Of a DNA stretch of 64,000 nt, positions 27,159 to 36,801 are shown in pieces. The translations under genes and the position numbers were made by a program. Origin of the DNA: Pedobacter sp. Leaf216. GTDB taxonomy: Bacteria; Bacteroidota; Bacteroidia; Sphingobacteriales; Sphingobacteriaceae. The DNA is taken from NCBI RefSeq assembly GCF_001421515.1, contig NZ_LMKM01000023.1, forward strand, positions 294,247 through 358,246, written 5' to 3'. Under the pieces are notes generated by a model. The model saw only the letters and a program-made list of their open reading frames with translations. It was not told the origin of the DNA and did no database searches. The stretch's first letter is position 1, and each line of letters starts with the position of its first letter.

Positions 27159-30100
27159 TTAAAATGTTGCGTTTAAACCAAAGGTGACTGTGAACGACTG
27201 TGGGTAAGTGCCATAATCAAAACCCGGGGTAAGGTTGCTCGGCCGCGATGAAGCTTCAGGATCAAGCCCGGTATAACCGGTAACGGTTAACAGGTTTTGG
27301 GCCGAGGCATTTAAACGCAGTTTCGATAAACCAATACTTTTAAGCATTTTGTTAGCAAAATTGTAGCCCAGCTGAACGGTTTTTAAACGCAGGTACGACC
27401 CATCTTCTACCACTCTAGATGAGTAATTTGCGGCAGCCATTCCACCCGCCCTAAACAGGTCGTTGTTCTGGTTGCCCGGCGTCCAGCGGTTTTGGAACGA
27501 AGCGTACTGGTTAAGGTTTGGATTGGTTACAATACCGCCTTCAAAAACGTAACGGTTGGCATTGATGATGTTATTGCCGTAAGACCATTGCAGGAAAACA
27601 CCCAGATCCCAGTTTTTATAACTGAAATTATTGCTAAACCCGCCCGTATGGATCGGTAACCCCCTACCTATAATGGTATAATCGTTATTGTTTACCACCA
27701 AATCACCATTTAAATCTTTGTATTTAATATCGCCAGGCTGTATTGATGTTCTGGTTGAGCCATTGGTGGTAACATTTGGTTTTAACAGGAATGTACCATT
27801 AGGCATTTTATCAAAATCAGCGTACTGGTAAACGCCATCAAAAATCAGCCCGTACATTTCGCCAACTGAACGGCCCTTAACGGATATATATGGAGATAAA
27901 CTGGTGTAGGTGGTATTAAAAAATGTACCAGAACCTGCAAGTAATGAGTTTTGCCCCTCGGTTAATTCAAGAATTTTGTTCTTGTTGAAGCTGATGTTGA
28001 AATTACTCGTCCAGCGAAAATTCTTGGTCTGAATATTTGTACTGTTCAGGGTAATTTCCAAACCGCGGTTTTCTAAACTACCAATGTTTTTAAACCCCGT
28101 TCCGCTTTGTACCCCACTTGCATAAGGGAGCTGCGCATTCAGCAACAAATCGTTGGTTACCCTTTTATAAACATCGGCGGTTAAGCCAAGGCGGTTTTTA
28201 AAAAAGCTCAGATCCAAACCGATATTGGTTTGTGTATTTGTTTCCCATTGCAAATCGTAATTGCCCGATGCTGTAATTACCGAGCCAATGGCTACAGGTT
28301 TCCCGTTAAATGAGTACCAATATTGTGTATTGCCCAGGTTTAGCTGAGGCAGGTAAGCAAAATCGCCAACACGGTTATTGCCAGATTCGCCGTAACCAAT
28401 CCTCAGTTTACCATCAGATAACCAGGTGGCTTCTTTTAGAAAAGATTCCTGACTGAAACGCCATCCGGCAGATGCCGAAGGAAAATAGCCCCAACGCTTG
28501 CCCGGGGCAAACTTCGACGATCCATCTGCCCTGAAACTGGCCGTTAACAAATACTTGCCTTTAAAATCATAATTGAGCCTACCTAAAAAGGATTGCAGGG
28601 TCCAAACCGAGCTGCGCGAATTTACCACTGTATTGGCTGCCGGCACTAAATCAAGCGCATCAATACCCAAACTTTCATTGGTAATCTGCGAGGCATAAAT
28701 AGAGCGGTAAGAACTTTTGCTCCGCTGTGCAGAGTACCCCGCTAAAACTGTTAAGTTGTGGTCCTTATTAAAAGTGTTTTTATAAGTTAATGTGTTATCA
28801 TTTAACCAGTTAAAAGCGGGGCTGGTGGCATAGGTGCCGTTAGGTCCTGATGAATTCCATTTACTGCCCGATTGTGTTAAAGCATTATTAAAAATATTGG
28901 TTTCGGTATTGGCGTTTGTTATCCCTGCGGCTACCCTCAATTTTAATTTTGGTGTAAAAGCATACTCAGCATAACCATTGGCAACCATAGTGGTGGTTTT
29001 ATACATGGTTTTCTGGTTTTCTAAACTGATTAAAGGATTTACACGGTAATCCTGGTTATTTGCCAGCTCGTTTGTAGGGTCGTAAAACGAATCAAGCAAA
29101 TCTGTATTCTGATCTCTGCCCGAAATTGCCGCAGCAGGCCTGTAGCCCCAAACTGAATACAACAGTACCGAAGATGCATAAAAATTGGTTGCAGAAATCG
29201 GTGTACCGAAAGTTTCGCTATAGGCATAATTTACGTTTACGCCTGCTTTTAATTTATCGGTAACCGTTTGATCGAGCACAAAACGGCCTTGGTAACGTTT
29301 AAATCCACTATACTTTACAATCCCTTTCTGGTTGTTATAGTTACCAGAAATAGAGTAGGTCGTTTTATCATTTCCACCTCTCAAGGCAATATCATGGTTT
29401 TGGTTCTGCCCGTTCTGAAAAATATAATCCTGCATATCAAGGCTCGAAACATTCTGGTAATCATTTATGGTAACACCGTTTTTTAAATACACAGAATCCG
29501 CAAAAACAGGATTCAGTTCTTTCACGTATTTCACAAACTCAAAGGCATTCATCACCGGAATTTTTTCTGGCGATTTCTGCGTGCCGTAATAGGCGTTATA
29601 ACTAAGTTGTGGTTTGCCTGCCTTGCCCCTTTTGGTGGTAATGAGTACAACCCCGTTAGAGCCTCGCGCACCATAAATGGCGGTTGCCGAAGCATCTTTT
29701 AACACATCGATACTTTCAATATCAGAAGGGTTGATGGAGTTTGCATTGGCATCTTCTGAAGGGAAACCATCGATAACGTACAACGGCGAATTATCTTGCG
29801 AGATAGATCCGGCACCGCGGATAACAATGTTTGCCGTTGCACCCGGTTGGCCATCACTGGTTGATACCTGTACCCCCGCTACACGGCCGGCCAACGCCTG
29901 GTCGAATGATTTAACAGGAGCCTGTTCCAGATCTTTCATGTTTACTGAGCCTACAGCACCTGTTAAATCGGCCCTTTTGGTTGTTCCGTAGCCCACAACC
30001 ACAACATCGCTCAAACCCGTAACAGAAGATTTTAACACCACATTAACCGTGCTGCGCGTGCCAACCGTTACCGCTTGGGCAGCATAACCCACATAGTTAA

Positions 30101-30365
30101 ACACCAACTGATCTGTTGCCAGTGCCTGAATTTTAAACCGGCCATCAGCATCTGTTTGTGTGGTGGTTTTACTTCCTTTAACACTTACCGATACACCGGG
30201 CACTGTTTGTTTACTTTCATCGGTAACTACACCAATAACGGTTTTGCTTTGGGCAAAAACAGTAACATGGCCAAGCAGGAAGAAAGTGAGTAATAATAAA
30301 AGCTTAGGGAAAAGATGTGCATACACCGGCGTGCCTGCTCCTCCCGGGATGTAGAGTTTACTCAT
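27159..30365 (-). CDS. susC: SusC/RagA-type TonB-dependent outer-membrane transporter
   Basis: 1068 residues. Signal peptide (LLLLLTFFLLGHVTVFAQ), a carboxypeptidase-regulatory-like domain (GVVTDESKQTVPGVSVSVKG), then the plug with VVVGYGTTKRADLTGAVGS and VIRGAGSISQDNSPLYVIDG, followed by the 22-strand barrel that ends in a terminal Phe (FGLNATF). It imports oligosaccharides across the outer membrane with SusD. First gene of the leftward operon; its -7 box and the candidate HTCS sites lie at 30435-30506. Confidence 0.95.
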   Translation of the reverse strand: MSKLYIPGGAGTPVYAHLFPKLLLLLTFFLLGHVTVFAQSKTVIGVVTDESKQTVPGVSVSVKGSKTTTQTDADGRFKIQALATDQLVFNYVGYAAQAVTVGTRSTVNVVLKSSVTGLSDVVVVGYGTTKRADLTGAVGSVNMKDLEQAPVKSFDQALAGRVAGVQVSTSDGQPGATANIVIRGAGSISQDNSPLYVIDGFPSEDANANSINPSDIESIDVLKDASATAIYGARGSNGVVLITTKRGKAGKPQLSYNAYYGTQKSPEKIPVMNAFEFVKYVKELNPVFADSVYLKNGVTINDYQNVSSLDMQDYIFQNGQNQNHDIALRGGNDKTTYSISGNYNNQKGIVKYSGFKRYQGRFVLDQTVTDKLKAGVNVNYAYSETFGTPISATNFYASSVLLYSVWGYRPAAAISGRDQNTDLLDSFYDPTNELANNQDYRVNPLISLENQKTMYKTTTMVANGYAEYAFTPKLKLRVAAGITNANTETNIFNNALTQSGSKWNSSGPNGTYATSPAFNWLNDNTLTYKNTFNKDHNLTVLAGYSAQRSKSSYRSIYASQITNESLGIDALDLVPAANTVVNSRSSVWTLQSFLGRLNYDFKGKYLLTASFRADGSSKFAPGKRWGYFPSASAGWRFSQESFLKEATWLSDGKLRIGYGESGNNRVGDFAYLPQLNLGNTQYWYSFNGKPVAIGSVITASGNYDLQWETNTQTNIGLDLSFFKNRLGLTADVYKRVTNDLLLNAQLPYASGVQSGTGFKNIGSLENRGLEITLNSTNIQTKNFRWTSNFNISFNKNKILELTEGQNSLLAGSGTFFNTTYTSLSPYISVKGRSVGEMYGLIFDGVYQYADFDKMPNGTFLLKPNVTTNGSTRTSIQPGDIKYKDLNGDLVVNNNDYTIIGRGLPIHTGGFSNNFSYKNWDLGVFLQWSYGNNIINANRYVFEGGIVTNPNLNQYASFQNRWTPGNQNNDLFRAGGMAAANYSSRVVEDGSYLRLKTVQLGYNFANKMLKSIGLSKLRLNASAQNLLTVTGYTGLDPEASSRPSNLTPGFDYGTYPQSFTVTFGLNATF

Positions 30366-30434
30366 AATTGTTGGTTAAATTGGTTATCGGGTCTGTTTGT
30401 TAGGTTTAGCTTTAAAAAAGCATTCACCGCAGAA

Positions 30435-30442
30435 CAAACTTA
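30435..30442 (-). promoter_or_regulatory. -7 box for the susC operon
   Basis: TAAGTTTG on the minus strand matches TANNTTTG, 70 bp before the susC ATG. There is no TTTG at -33, which fits an activator-dependent promoter. The direct repeats begin about 20 bp upstream. Confidence 0.5.
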
Positions 30443-30461
30443 TAGCATAGCCCATTTTTTG

Positions 30462-30506
30462 GGGGTATAATTTTCTAAACATTTAGGGGTAAAATTCTAA
30501 ATATTT
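30462..30506. promoter_or_regulatory. Candidate HTCS operator: two direct repeats of about 22 bp
   Basis: Repeat 1 (30462-30484) and repeat 2 (30485-30506) share GGGGTA-AA-TTCTAAA-ATTT. The spacing is about two helical turns, as expected for an AraC-type dimer bound to direct repeats. The pair lies between susC and the divergent HTCS gene, just upstream of the susC -7 box. Confidence 0.55.
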
Positions 30507-30566
30507 GGCAAAAATGCTTTTAAACCATAATTTAGATTGCCAATAACAACTATAACCAATTATCCC

Positions 30567-33500
30567 ATGCCCAAAGCCTTCCTAAAATATTTGTGCTGTG
30601 CAGCCCTGTTTTTAGGATTTGTGACACCCGGAAAATGCCAGCAACCCATTCTGTTTGATCACCTTGGTATAGAAAAAGGCCTGTCGCAAACTTCAGTACT
30701 GGCCATATGCCAGGATAAAAAAGGATTTATGTGGTTTGGTACGCGGAATGGCTTAAACCGTTACGATGGTTACAACATAAAAGTATATCAATTTTTGGAG
30801 GCCGATCCCCTTTCCATATCGCATAACTACGTTGTAAGCCTACTTTCTGATTCGCATCATAACTTATGGGTAGGTACTGATGCTGGCTTAAATAAGTACA
30901 ATGAAAGAACGGATAATTTCGAACGCATTGCTGCAGGTCCAAATGGCATTAGCAACAATATGGTTAACTGCATTACCGAAGATAAAAATGGAAATGTTTG
31001 GCTTGGCACACTCAACGGATTAAATTTACTTGTAAACGGAAACCTTAAAAAGATCAAGGTTTTTTTTAAAGATAAAGTATACCATAACATCAGAACCATA
31101 AAGCAGGATAGTGAAGGAAATATCTGGATTGGTACCTCTAACGGCCTATTAAAAATGACCGCTAAAAACGGTACTTATCAAACCGCTGTTTTTAAAAATG
31201 AGGGCAAAGCTGGCGATATCAGCGAAAATTACATCACCGGTATTATAGAAGATAGCCAGCACAAACTGTGGTTTAGTACCCAGGATAATGGTTTGAACTT
31301 GTACATCCCCACTACCAATACCTTTCAAAATTTTAAACATTCCGATAATCAGCCTCATTCGCTCGTAAACAACACCATCCGCACCATGGCTTTAGATGAT
31401 GCCGGTAAATTGTGGATAGGTACATTGGATGGGATCAGCGTAATGGACACCCAGAACTTTACCTGTAACAACCTGCAGTACGATCCCGACAACAAAAAAA
31501 GCCTTTCGCAAAATTCCGTACACCGGTTATACAAAGATCAGAATGGCTCTATCTGGGTGGGCACTTATTTTGGCGGTGTTAACATAAACTATCCCTATAC
31601 CACCGCATTCACCATTTACAGCACCAGCAAAAATACCTCAAGCGTTAACAACAATGTGGTAAGTGCTTTCGCAGAAGATGAACATCAAAATTTGTGGATT
31701 GGAACCGAGGGCGGCGGATTAAATTATTTTAACAAGCTGACAAAAAAATTTACTGCTTTTAAAAACGATGGCCGCAGCAATTCGATCAAATCCAATCTGA
31801 TTAAAAAAATAATACTCGATAAAACCGGTAAACTCTGGATAGGCACACACTCTGGCGGACTTAACGTTTACAACAGCAGCAACAACAGTTTTAAACGTTT
31901 CGATTTTAGTGCGAAACAGGAAGATGTGCCCGATGAGATTACTGCCGTGGCCGAAGATAAAAATGCCCACCTTTATGTAGCCACCCAGCGTAACGGCATT
32001 AAAATTTCGAATCCCGAAAAAACAGTTTTTTACACCTTTCAGCTTCCCGCCGTTTTTTCAAACGCAGCAATAGTTAAGGCTCTTACCATAACCGATCGCG
32101 TTTACTTTGGCACCACAAGCGGTTTTAGCATTCACAACATTGAGAAAAACGAATTTTACACCCTGTGCGATGCAAAAACAAAAAAACCTTTGGATTATTA
32201 TGTAAACGGTATTGCCGAAACAAAAAATAAAGAAGTTTACATCTGCACCAACAACAGGGGGCTGGTGCAGTACAACCAAAAAACGAATAAAGTAATTTAC
32301 TACACTGTTAAAAATGGTTTGCCAAACGATAATGTACTGGGCCTTTTAGAAGATGACAATGGCAACCTATGGGTAAGTACCGCCAACGGTTTATGTATGT
32401 TTAACAGCGAACACAAAACCTTTAAAAACTATACCGTTGCCGATGGACTGCCGGGAAATGAATTTAATACCAATGCCTTTTTTAAAAGCAGTAACGGCGA
32501 AATGTTTTTTGGCGGTTATAATGGCTTCATCAGCTTTTTCCCCAACCGCATACAAACTAACAACAAGGCCGCAACAATGGTCATAACCGGTTTAAAAGTT
32601 GATAACAAACCCATAAAAATCAATGCCGAAGATGGCCTGCTTGATGAAAATATAGACTCAAAAGATCAGCTGGTTTTTTCCAGCCATCAAAATACTTTTA
32701 GTTTAAGTTTTGCCTTATTAAACTTTATAAAACCTGAAAAAAACCGCTTTTCATATAAGCTGGAAGGCTTTGAAAAAAGCTGGAACGATGTAAATGTACC
32801 AACTGCAGCTTATACCAATCTGCCACCGGGCAATTACACTTTTATGGTTAGGGGCGTTAACAATGATGGCATTCCGGGGGCCAATATACGCCGGATCATC
32901 ATTACCGTAAATCCACCTTTTTACCTTACCTGGTGGGCATACCTGGTTTATTTCTGCATTTTTGCTGCCATATTTTTCATATTTGTACGCTATTTATTAA
33001 TTAAAGCGGTACTTAAAAAAGAAAAAGAAATAAATGAGCATAAACTTGAGTTTTTCACCAATATCTCACACGAAATCCGCACGCCATTAACGCTTATTGT
33101 TGGTCCGCTTGATAAATTGATCGAAAATGCTAAAGATGATCCTGCCCTGAACAGAGATTTACAGCCGATTAAAAATAATGCCGACCGCTTAATGAACCTC
33201 GTTACCGAACTGCTCGACTTTAGAAAGGCCGAGAGCGGAAAAATGCCATTGCACGTTAGTCCGGGTGACGTAGTGAAATTCTGTAGAGAAATCTTTCTGG
33301 CGTTCCAGAATATGGCGATTGCTAAAAATATCGATTACCAGTTCGAAACCGCAAAGCCTACAATTGAACTCTATTTCGATAAAGTTCAAATGGAAAAAGT
33401 ATTGTTCAACTTACTTTCAAACGCCTTTAAGTTTACGCCTGCAAACGGTAAAATAAGTTTGAAACTTACTGAAGAACACGATTCCGTACACATTCAGATC

Positions 33501-34613
33501 TGCGATAACGGCAAAGGCATTCCGCTAGAAAACCAGGCAAATTTATTCACTAATTTTTACCAGGCCAACGCCACTACAACCATTGGTACCGGCCTGGGTT
33601 TATCGTTTTCTAAAAGTATTGTAACCTTGCATCACGGTGAAATTACTTTAGAAAGTTACCCGAGGAACGAAAAACCATTTGGCCATACCTGCTTTACGGT
33701 AAGCTTAAAAACAGGAAAAGCACATTTTGATCCGTCTGAATTTATAGCAGATTATGTTTATTACGACGATGCCACAAACTATAACCTTGGCACACCCACA
33801 GTAGCAACAGTACAAACCATTCAGGCAAACACTGCTGTTGATGCCGTTGAAATTAAGAAAAAACACAGCATTTTACTGGTAGAGGATAACGAAGATGTAA
33901 GAACATTTATCAAACAATCCTTAAACGGAAATTACAAGATATTTGAAGAGGAAAATGGAGCAACCGGGCTTGCATCTGCGTTCGATCTGATTCCCGATCT
34001 AATCATCAGCGATGTAATGATGCCTGTGATGGATGGCTTGGAACTGTGCCGGAAACTTAAAACCGACGAAAGAACGAGCCATATCCCTGTGGTATTATTA
34101 ACAGCGAGGTCGGCCTATGTGCACCAGGTAAACGGGTTCGAAAACGGTGCAGATGCCTATATCATGAAACCATTTAACCTAAAAATACTGGAACTTAACA
34201 TTCAGAACCTCTTAAATGCACGAGAAATCATTAAAAAGAAGTTTGCACAGGTAATTACGCTCGAGCCGAAAAATATGGTCATTAATACCACCGAGCAAAA
34301 CTTTTTAAATAAAATTATCCAGGTGATAGAAGATCGCATTGCCGATCCTGATTTTGATGTACCCACACTTTCATTAGAAATTGGCATGAGCCAACCTGTA
34401 CTTTACAAAAAAATAAGGGCACTGACTGATCTATCCGTAAACGATTTTATTAAATCACTCCGCATTAAAAGGGCCGCACAATTATTAAAACAAGGCTCAG
34501 GCAACATCACCGAAGTTGCTTATGCCGTAGGCTTTAGCGATAGGAAATACTTTAGCTCAGAGTTTAAAAAATTTTTCGGCAAAACGCCAAGTGAGTTTAT
34601 CAGCAACAATTAA
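30567..34613 (+). CDS. Hybrid two-component system sensor/regulator (HTCS) of the locus
   Basis: 1348 residues from the ATG at 30567 (MPKAFLKYLCCAALFLGF signal). Order: signal peptide; two-component propeller repeats (many NVWLGT/LWIGT blades) to about residue 660; a Y_Y_Y domain; a membrane helix near 789-812 (WWAYLVYFCIFAAIFF); HisKA with SHEIRTPLTL (His about 835); HATPase with GKGIPLENQANLF and GTGLGLSFSKS; a receiver with ISDVMMPVMDG (Asp about 1147); and an AraC-type HTH at the C-terminus. HTCS proteins sense a glycan fragment in the periplasm and activate the adjacent PUL. Divergent from susC. Confidence 0.96.
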   Translation: MPKAFLKYLCCAALFLGFVTPGKCQQPILFDHLGIEKGLSQTSVLAICQDKKGFMWFGTRNGLNRYDGYNIKVYQFLEADPLSISHNYVVSLLSDSHHNLWVGTDAGLNKYNERTDNFERIAAGPNGISNNMVNCITEDKNGNVWLGTLNGLNLLVNGNLKKIKVFFKDKVYHNIRTIKQDSEGNIWIGTSNGLLKMTAKNGTYQTAVFKNEGKAGDISENYITGIIEDSQHKLWFSTQDNGLNLYIPTTNTFQNFKHSDNQPHSLVNNTIRTMALDDAGKLWIGTLDGISVMDTQNFTCNNLQYDPDNKKSLSQNSVHRLYKDQNGSIWVGTYFGGVNINYPYTTAFTIYSTSKNTSSVNNNVVSAFAEDEHQNLWIGTEGGGLNYFNKLTKKFTAFKNDGRSNSIKSNLIKKIILDKTGKLWIGTHSGGLNVYNSSNNSFKRFDFSAKQEDVPDEITAVAEDKNAHLYVATQRNGIKISNPEKTVFYTFQLPAVFSNAAIVKALTITDRVYFGTTSGFSIHNIEKNEFYTLCDAKTKKPLDYYVNGIAETKNKEVYICTNNRGLVQYNQKTNKVIYYTVKNGLPNDNVLGLLEDDNGNLWVSTANGLCMFNSEHKTFKNYTVADGLPGNEFNTNAFFKSSNGEMFFGGYNGFISFFPNRIQTNNKAATMVITGLKVDNKPIKINAEDGLLDENIDSKDQLVFSSHQNTFSLSFALLNFIKPEKNRFSYKLEGFEKSWNDVNVPTAAYTNLPPGNYTFMVRGVNNDGIPGANIRRIIITVNPPFYLTWWAYLVYFCIFAAIFFIFVRYLLIKAVLKKEKEINEHKLEFFTNISHEIRTPLTLIVGPLDKLIENAKDDPALNRDLQPIKNNADRLMNLVTELLDFRKAESGKMPLHVSPGDVVKFCREIFLAFQNMAIAKNIDYQFETAKPTIELYFDKVQMEKVLFNLLSNAFKFTPANGKISLKLTEEHDSVHIQICDNGKGIPLENQANLFTNFYQANATTTIGTGLGLSFSKSIVTLHHGEITLESYPRNEKPFGHTCFTVSLKTGKAHFDPSEFIADYVYYDDATNYNLGTPTVATVQTIQANTAVDAVEIKKKHSILLVEDNEDVRTFIKQSLNGNYKIFEEENGATGLASAFDLIPDLIISDVMMPVMDGLELCRKLKTDERTSHIPVVLLTARSAYVHQVNGFENGADAYIMKPFNLKILELNIQNLLNAREIIKKKFAQVITLEPKNMVINTTEQNFLNKIIQVIEDRIADPDFDVPTLSLEIGMSQPVLYKKIRALTDLSVNDFIKSLRIKRAAQLLKQGSGNITEVAYAVGFSDRKYFSSEFKKFFGKTPSEFISNN

Positions 34614-35261
34614 ACAAGTAGCATTTTGGTAACATGTACTTCATAGTGCACCCATTTTTAAAACTACTAAGGCATGGTACATTTAATCAAAAAGCTGATG
34701 AAGCATAAAAGCGCAGAGTTCAGCGTTTTGCTGCTCAAAAAAGATTTTGGCACCCGGTGAAAAATACGCGTTGTTAACTTCTTTACTGTAAATATTTTCC
34801 ACCTGAGCTGAAGCGGATTGGTCTGCGCCAATGCTTAAACCTGCCCGATTTATTGAACAAACAATTTTGCAGGGCAGCAGCATAGTAAAAAACAAACATC
34901 CATGCCTCAAAACTGCTCTAACTCTTGCAGATAAAAAGGTAGATCCCTAAACTCCATTTGTACATTTCATAACATTGGATTCGTGGACATTGCAAAGCCC
35001 TGCCCCCTTAATTTTTAATATTTGATATTGTTTAATTGGTCGCCTACAGGTGTAAGCGGAGTCAAAGACTATTCAAAGCGAATTTATAATGGGGCCCAAA
35101 GTAACTATTAACATAAAATCTACTGCGACTTCAAAACTCCACCTCTAAGGAGAAAATATCCAACTAAACGCACAAGAAGCTAACATTTAAGTGCTCGCTA
35201 AAAAAATATTAAAAAAGCGGACTGATCAACGATAGTCCGCTTTCCCGATATCAAAACATAC
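34614..35261. other. Intergenic region between HTCS and second SusD
   Basis: 648 bp between convergent genes. A 75-codon minus-strand frame at 34683-34910 has no recognised features. A terminator for the second SusCD operon is at 35211-35243. Nothing else is seen. Confidence 0.4.
35211..35243 (-). terminator. Rho-independent terminator of the second SusCD operon
   Basis: Stem AAAGCGGACT / AGTCCGCTTT around a 10-nt loop, followed on the minus strand by a run of T. It lies 19 bp after the susD stop. Confidence 0.85.
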
Positions 35262-36791
35262 TTAATAACCTTGATTCTGGTACATTTTAACAGGATCCAA
35301 TTTCACCTCATCAAATGGAATAGGAAAATACCTGTCTTTTGCAGTTACATTGGCCAGTTTGGCAATACCGTACGATGATTGTGGTTTCGCTTTTAGATAA
35401 GTAACCAACTCCGCAGCAGTAAAATTCCTGATTAAATCAAACCATCTCTGGTGTTCAAAAGCAAACTCTACCCTGCGCTCGTGTAAAATGGCAAGTTTCA
35501 ACGTTGGGTATTTAGCAGCATAACCGGCATCTGTTTTGGCTACCGCATATAATGGCATTCCTGCCCTTGCCCTTACCATATCCAAATACTGAATAGCCAC
35601 TGCATCATTGCCCTGCAACATATTTACTTCCGCAAGCATTAAAATCACATCAGCATAACGCATTAAAATCCAGTCGTTACCGCCATAACCCGCATTTGTT
35701 GCTAGCTGACTCACATCGCGGAATTTGGTGATAAACCAGTCTTTTACAATCTGATCATTGGCAAATTTAACAGAGAAATCTTTTCTTAAATCGCTTGTTT
35801 CGTATTCATTAATCAGATCAAGTTTTACATTGCCACCAATCCCTGTAGATGGCTTAAGCGAATTGATGGTTTCGCCTTTGGCCTGGTTGTTTGCAGCAAT
35901 GCTCGAACTAAAGTTAATATCGCCCTGCTTATTGGAAATCTGAAAAATCAGTTCCTTACAGGTTGTTTTCTTCGCCACATCAAATACATCGGTATACGGA
36001 ATTTCTGATAGGTTTCCGAAAGCTTTCATGTTGTAAGCTGCCGTTAAGTAAGTATTGGCATTGCTCAGGTTTTCTGTTTTATTTGCCGTAAGCGTAGTAG
36101 CCATGGTTAAATAAACCTTTCCTAAATAGGCGTTTATTGCCGCTTTTGAAGTTCTGCCTACGTTCGCTCCTGTTTGGAAATTCGGCAACGTACTATTTAG
36201 GGCATCTTTTAAATCAGATACAATTTGGTTATATACATCCGCTTCAGGTACGCGGAAAGTATTTTCCTTAACCTCTTCGGGCGTGCTAAGCTGTTTGGTT
36301 ACCACAGGCACCGGTCCCCATTTCCTTACCAGTTCGAAATACATAATCGCCCTGATAAACTTGGCCTCAGCTTTATAATTTTCTTTGGTAGCCGCATTTG
36401 CAAAAGCCACTTTATCAATAGAGGTAAGCAAAACATTGGTTCTTCCAATGGCTTCATAAAGTGCTAACCAATGGGTCTTTAAATAGGAATTACTAGGTAA
36501 AAGTGAAAAATCATTAAACTGGAAAGGTTCACCTGCATTACTCTGGTTATCGTTCCTACCCGCATCATCCGAACGCTCATCAGTAAACAAACCGCTGTTT
36601 TCGCCCAGGGTGTTGCTGCTTCTTAACGATTGATAAACACCATTAACCGCCAGCAATACATCGTTTTCTGTTTTATAATAATTTTCTACAGCAATGGCAT
36701 TGGGGTTTCTTTGGTTTAAAAAATCTTTTTTACAGGCACCCAAACTTAAAACAGTGCTTAGGGCCAATACTTTATAAATATGTTTTTTCAT
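35262..36791 (-). CDS. SusD/RagB-family lipoprotein (second pair)
   Basis: 509 residues from the ATG at 36791; an earlier in-frame start at 36857 is unlikely because the lipoprotein signal starts here (KVLALSTVLSLGACKKDFL). Shows SusD features: NALLTS-type TPR helices, RAIMYFELVRKWGPVPVV, and a C-terminal AILHERRVEFAFEHQRWFDL. It follows susC by 10 bp. No enzyme, DUF5017 or regulator is attached to this pair; the substrate is unknown. Confidence 0.93.
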   Translation of the reverse strand: MKKHIYKVLALSTVLSLGACKKDFLNQRNPNAIAVENYYKTENDVLLAVNGVYQSLRSSNTLGENSGLFTDERSDDAGRNDNQSNAGEPFQFNDFSLLPSNSYLKTHWLALYEAIGRTNVLLTSIDKVAFANAATKENYKAEAKFIRAIMYFELVRKWGPVPVVTKQLSTPEEVKENTFRVPEADVYNQIVSDLKDALNSTLPNFQTGANVGRTSKAAINAYLGKVYLTMATTLTANKTENLSNANTYLTAAYNMKAFGNLSEIPYTDVFDVAKKTTCKELIFQISNKQGDINFSSSIAANNQAKGETINSLKPSTGIGGNVKLDLINEYETSDLRKDFSVKFANDQIVKDWFITKFRDVSQLATNAGYGGNDWILMRYADVILMLAEVNMLQGNDAVAIQYLDMVRARAGMPLYAVAKTDAGYAAKYPTLKLAILHERRVEFAFEHQRWFDLIRNFTAAELVTYLKAKPQSSYGIAKLANVTAKDRYFPIPFDEVKLDPVKMYQNQGY

Positions 36792-36801
36792 TTCTTTAAT
36801 G

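Noticed and set aside
34683..34910. 75-codon minus-strand frame after the HTCS gene
   Set aside because: No family features or promoter, and it lies in an otherwise empty convergent gap.
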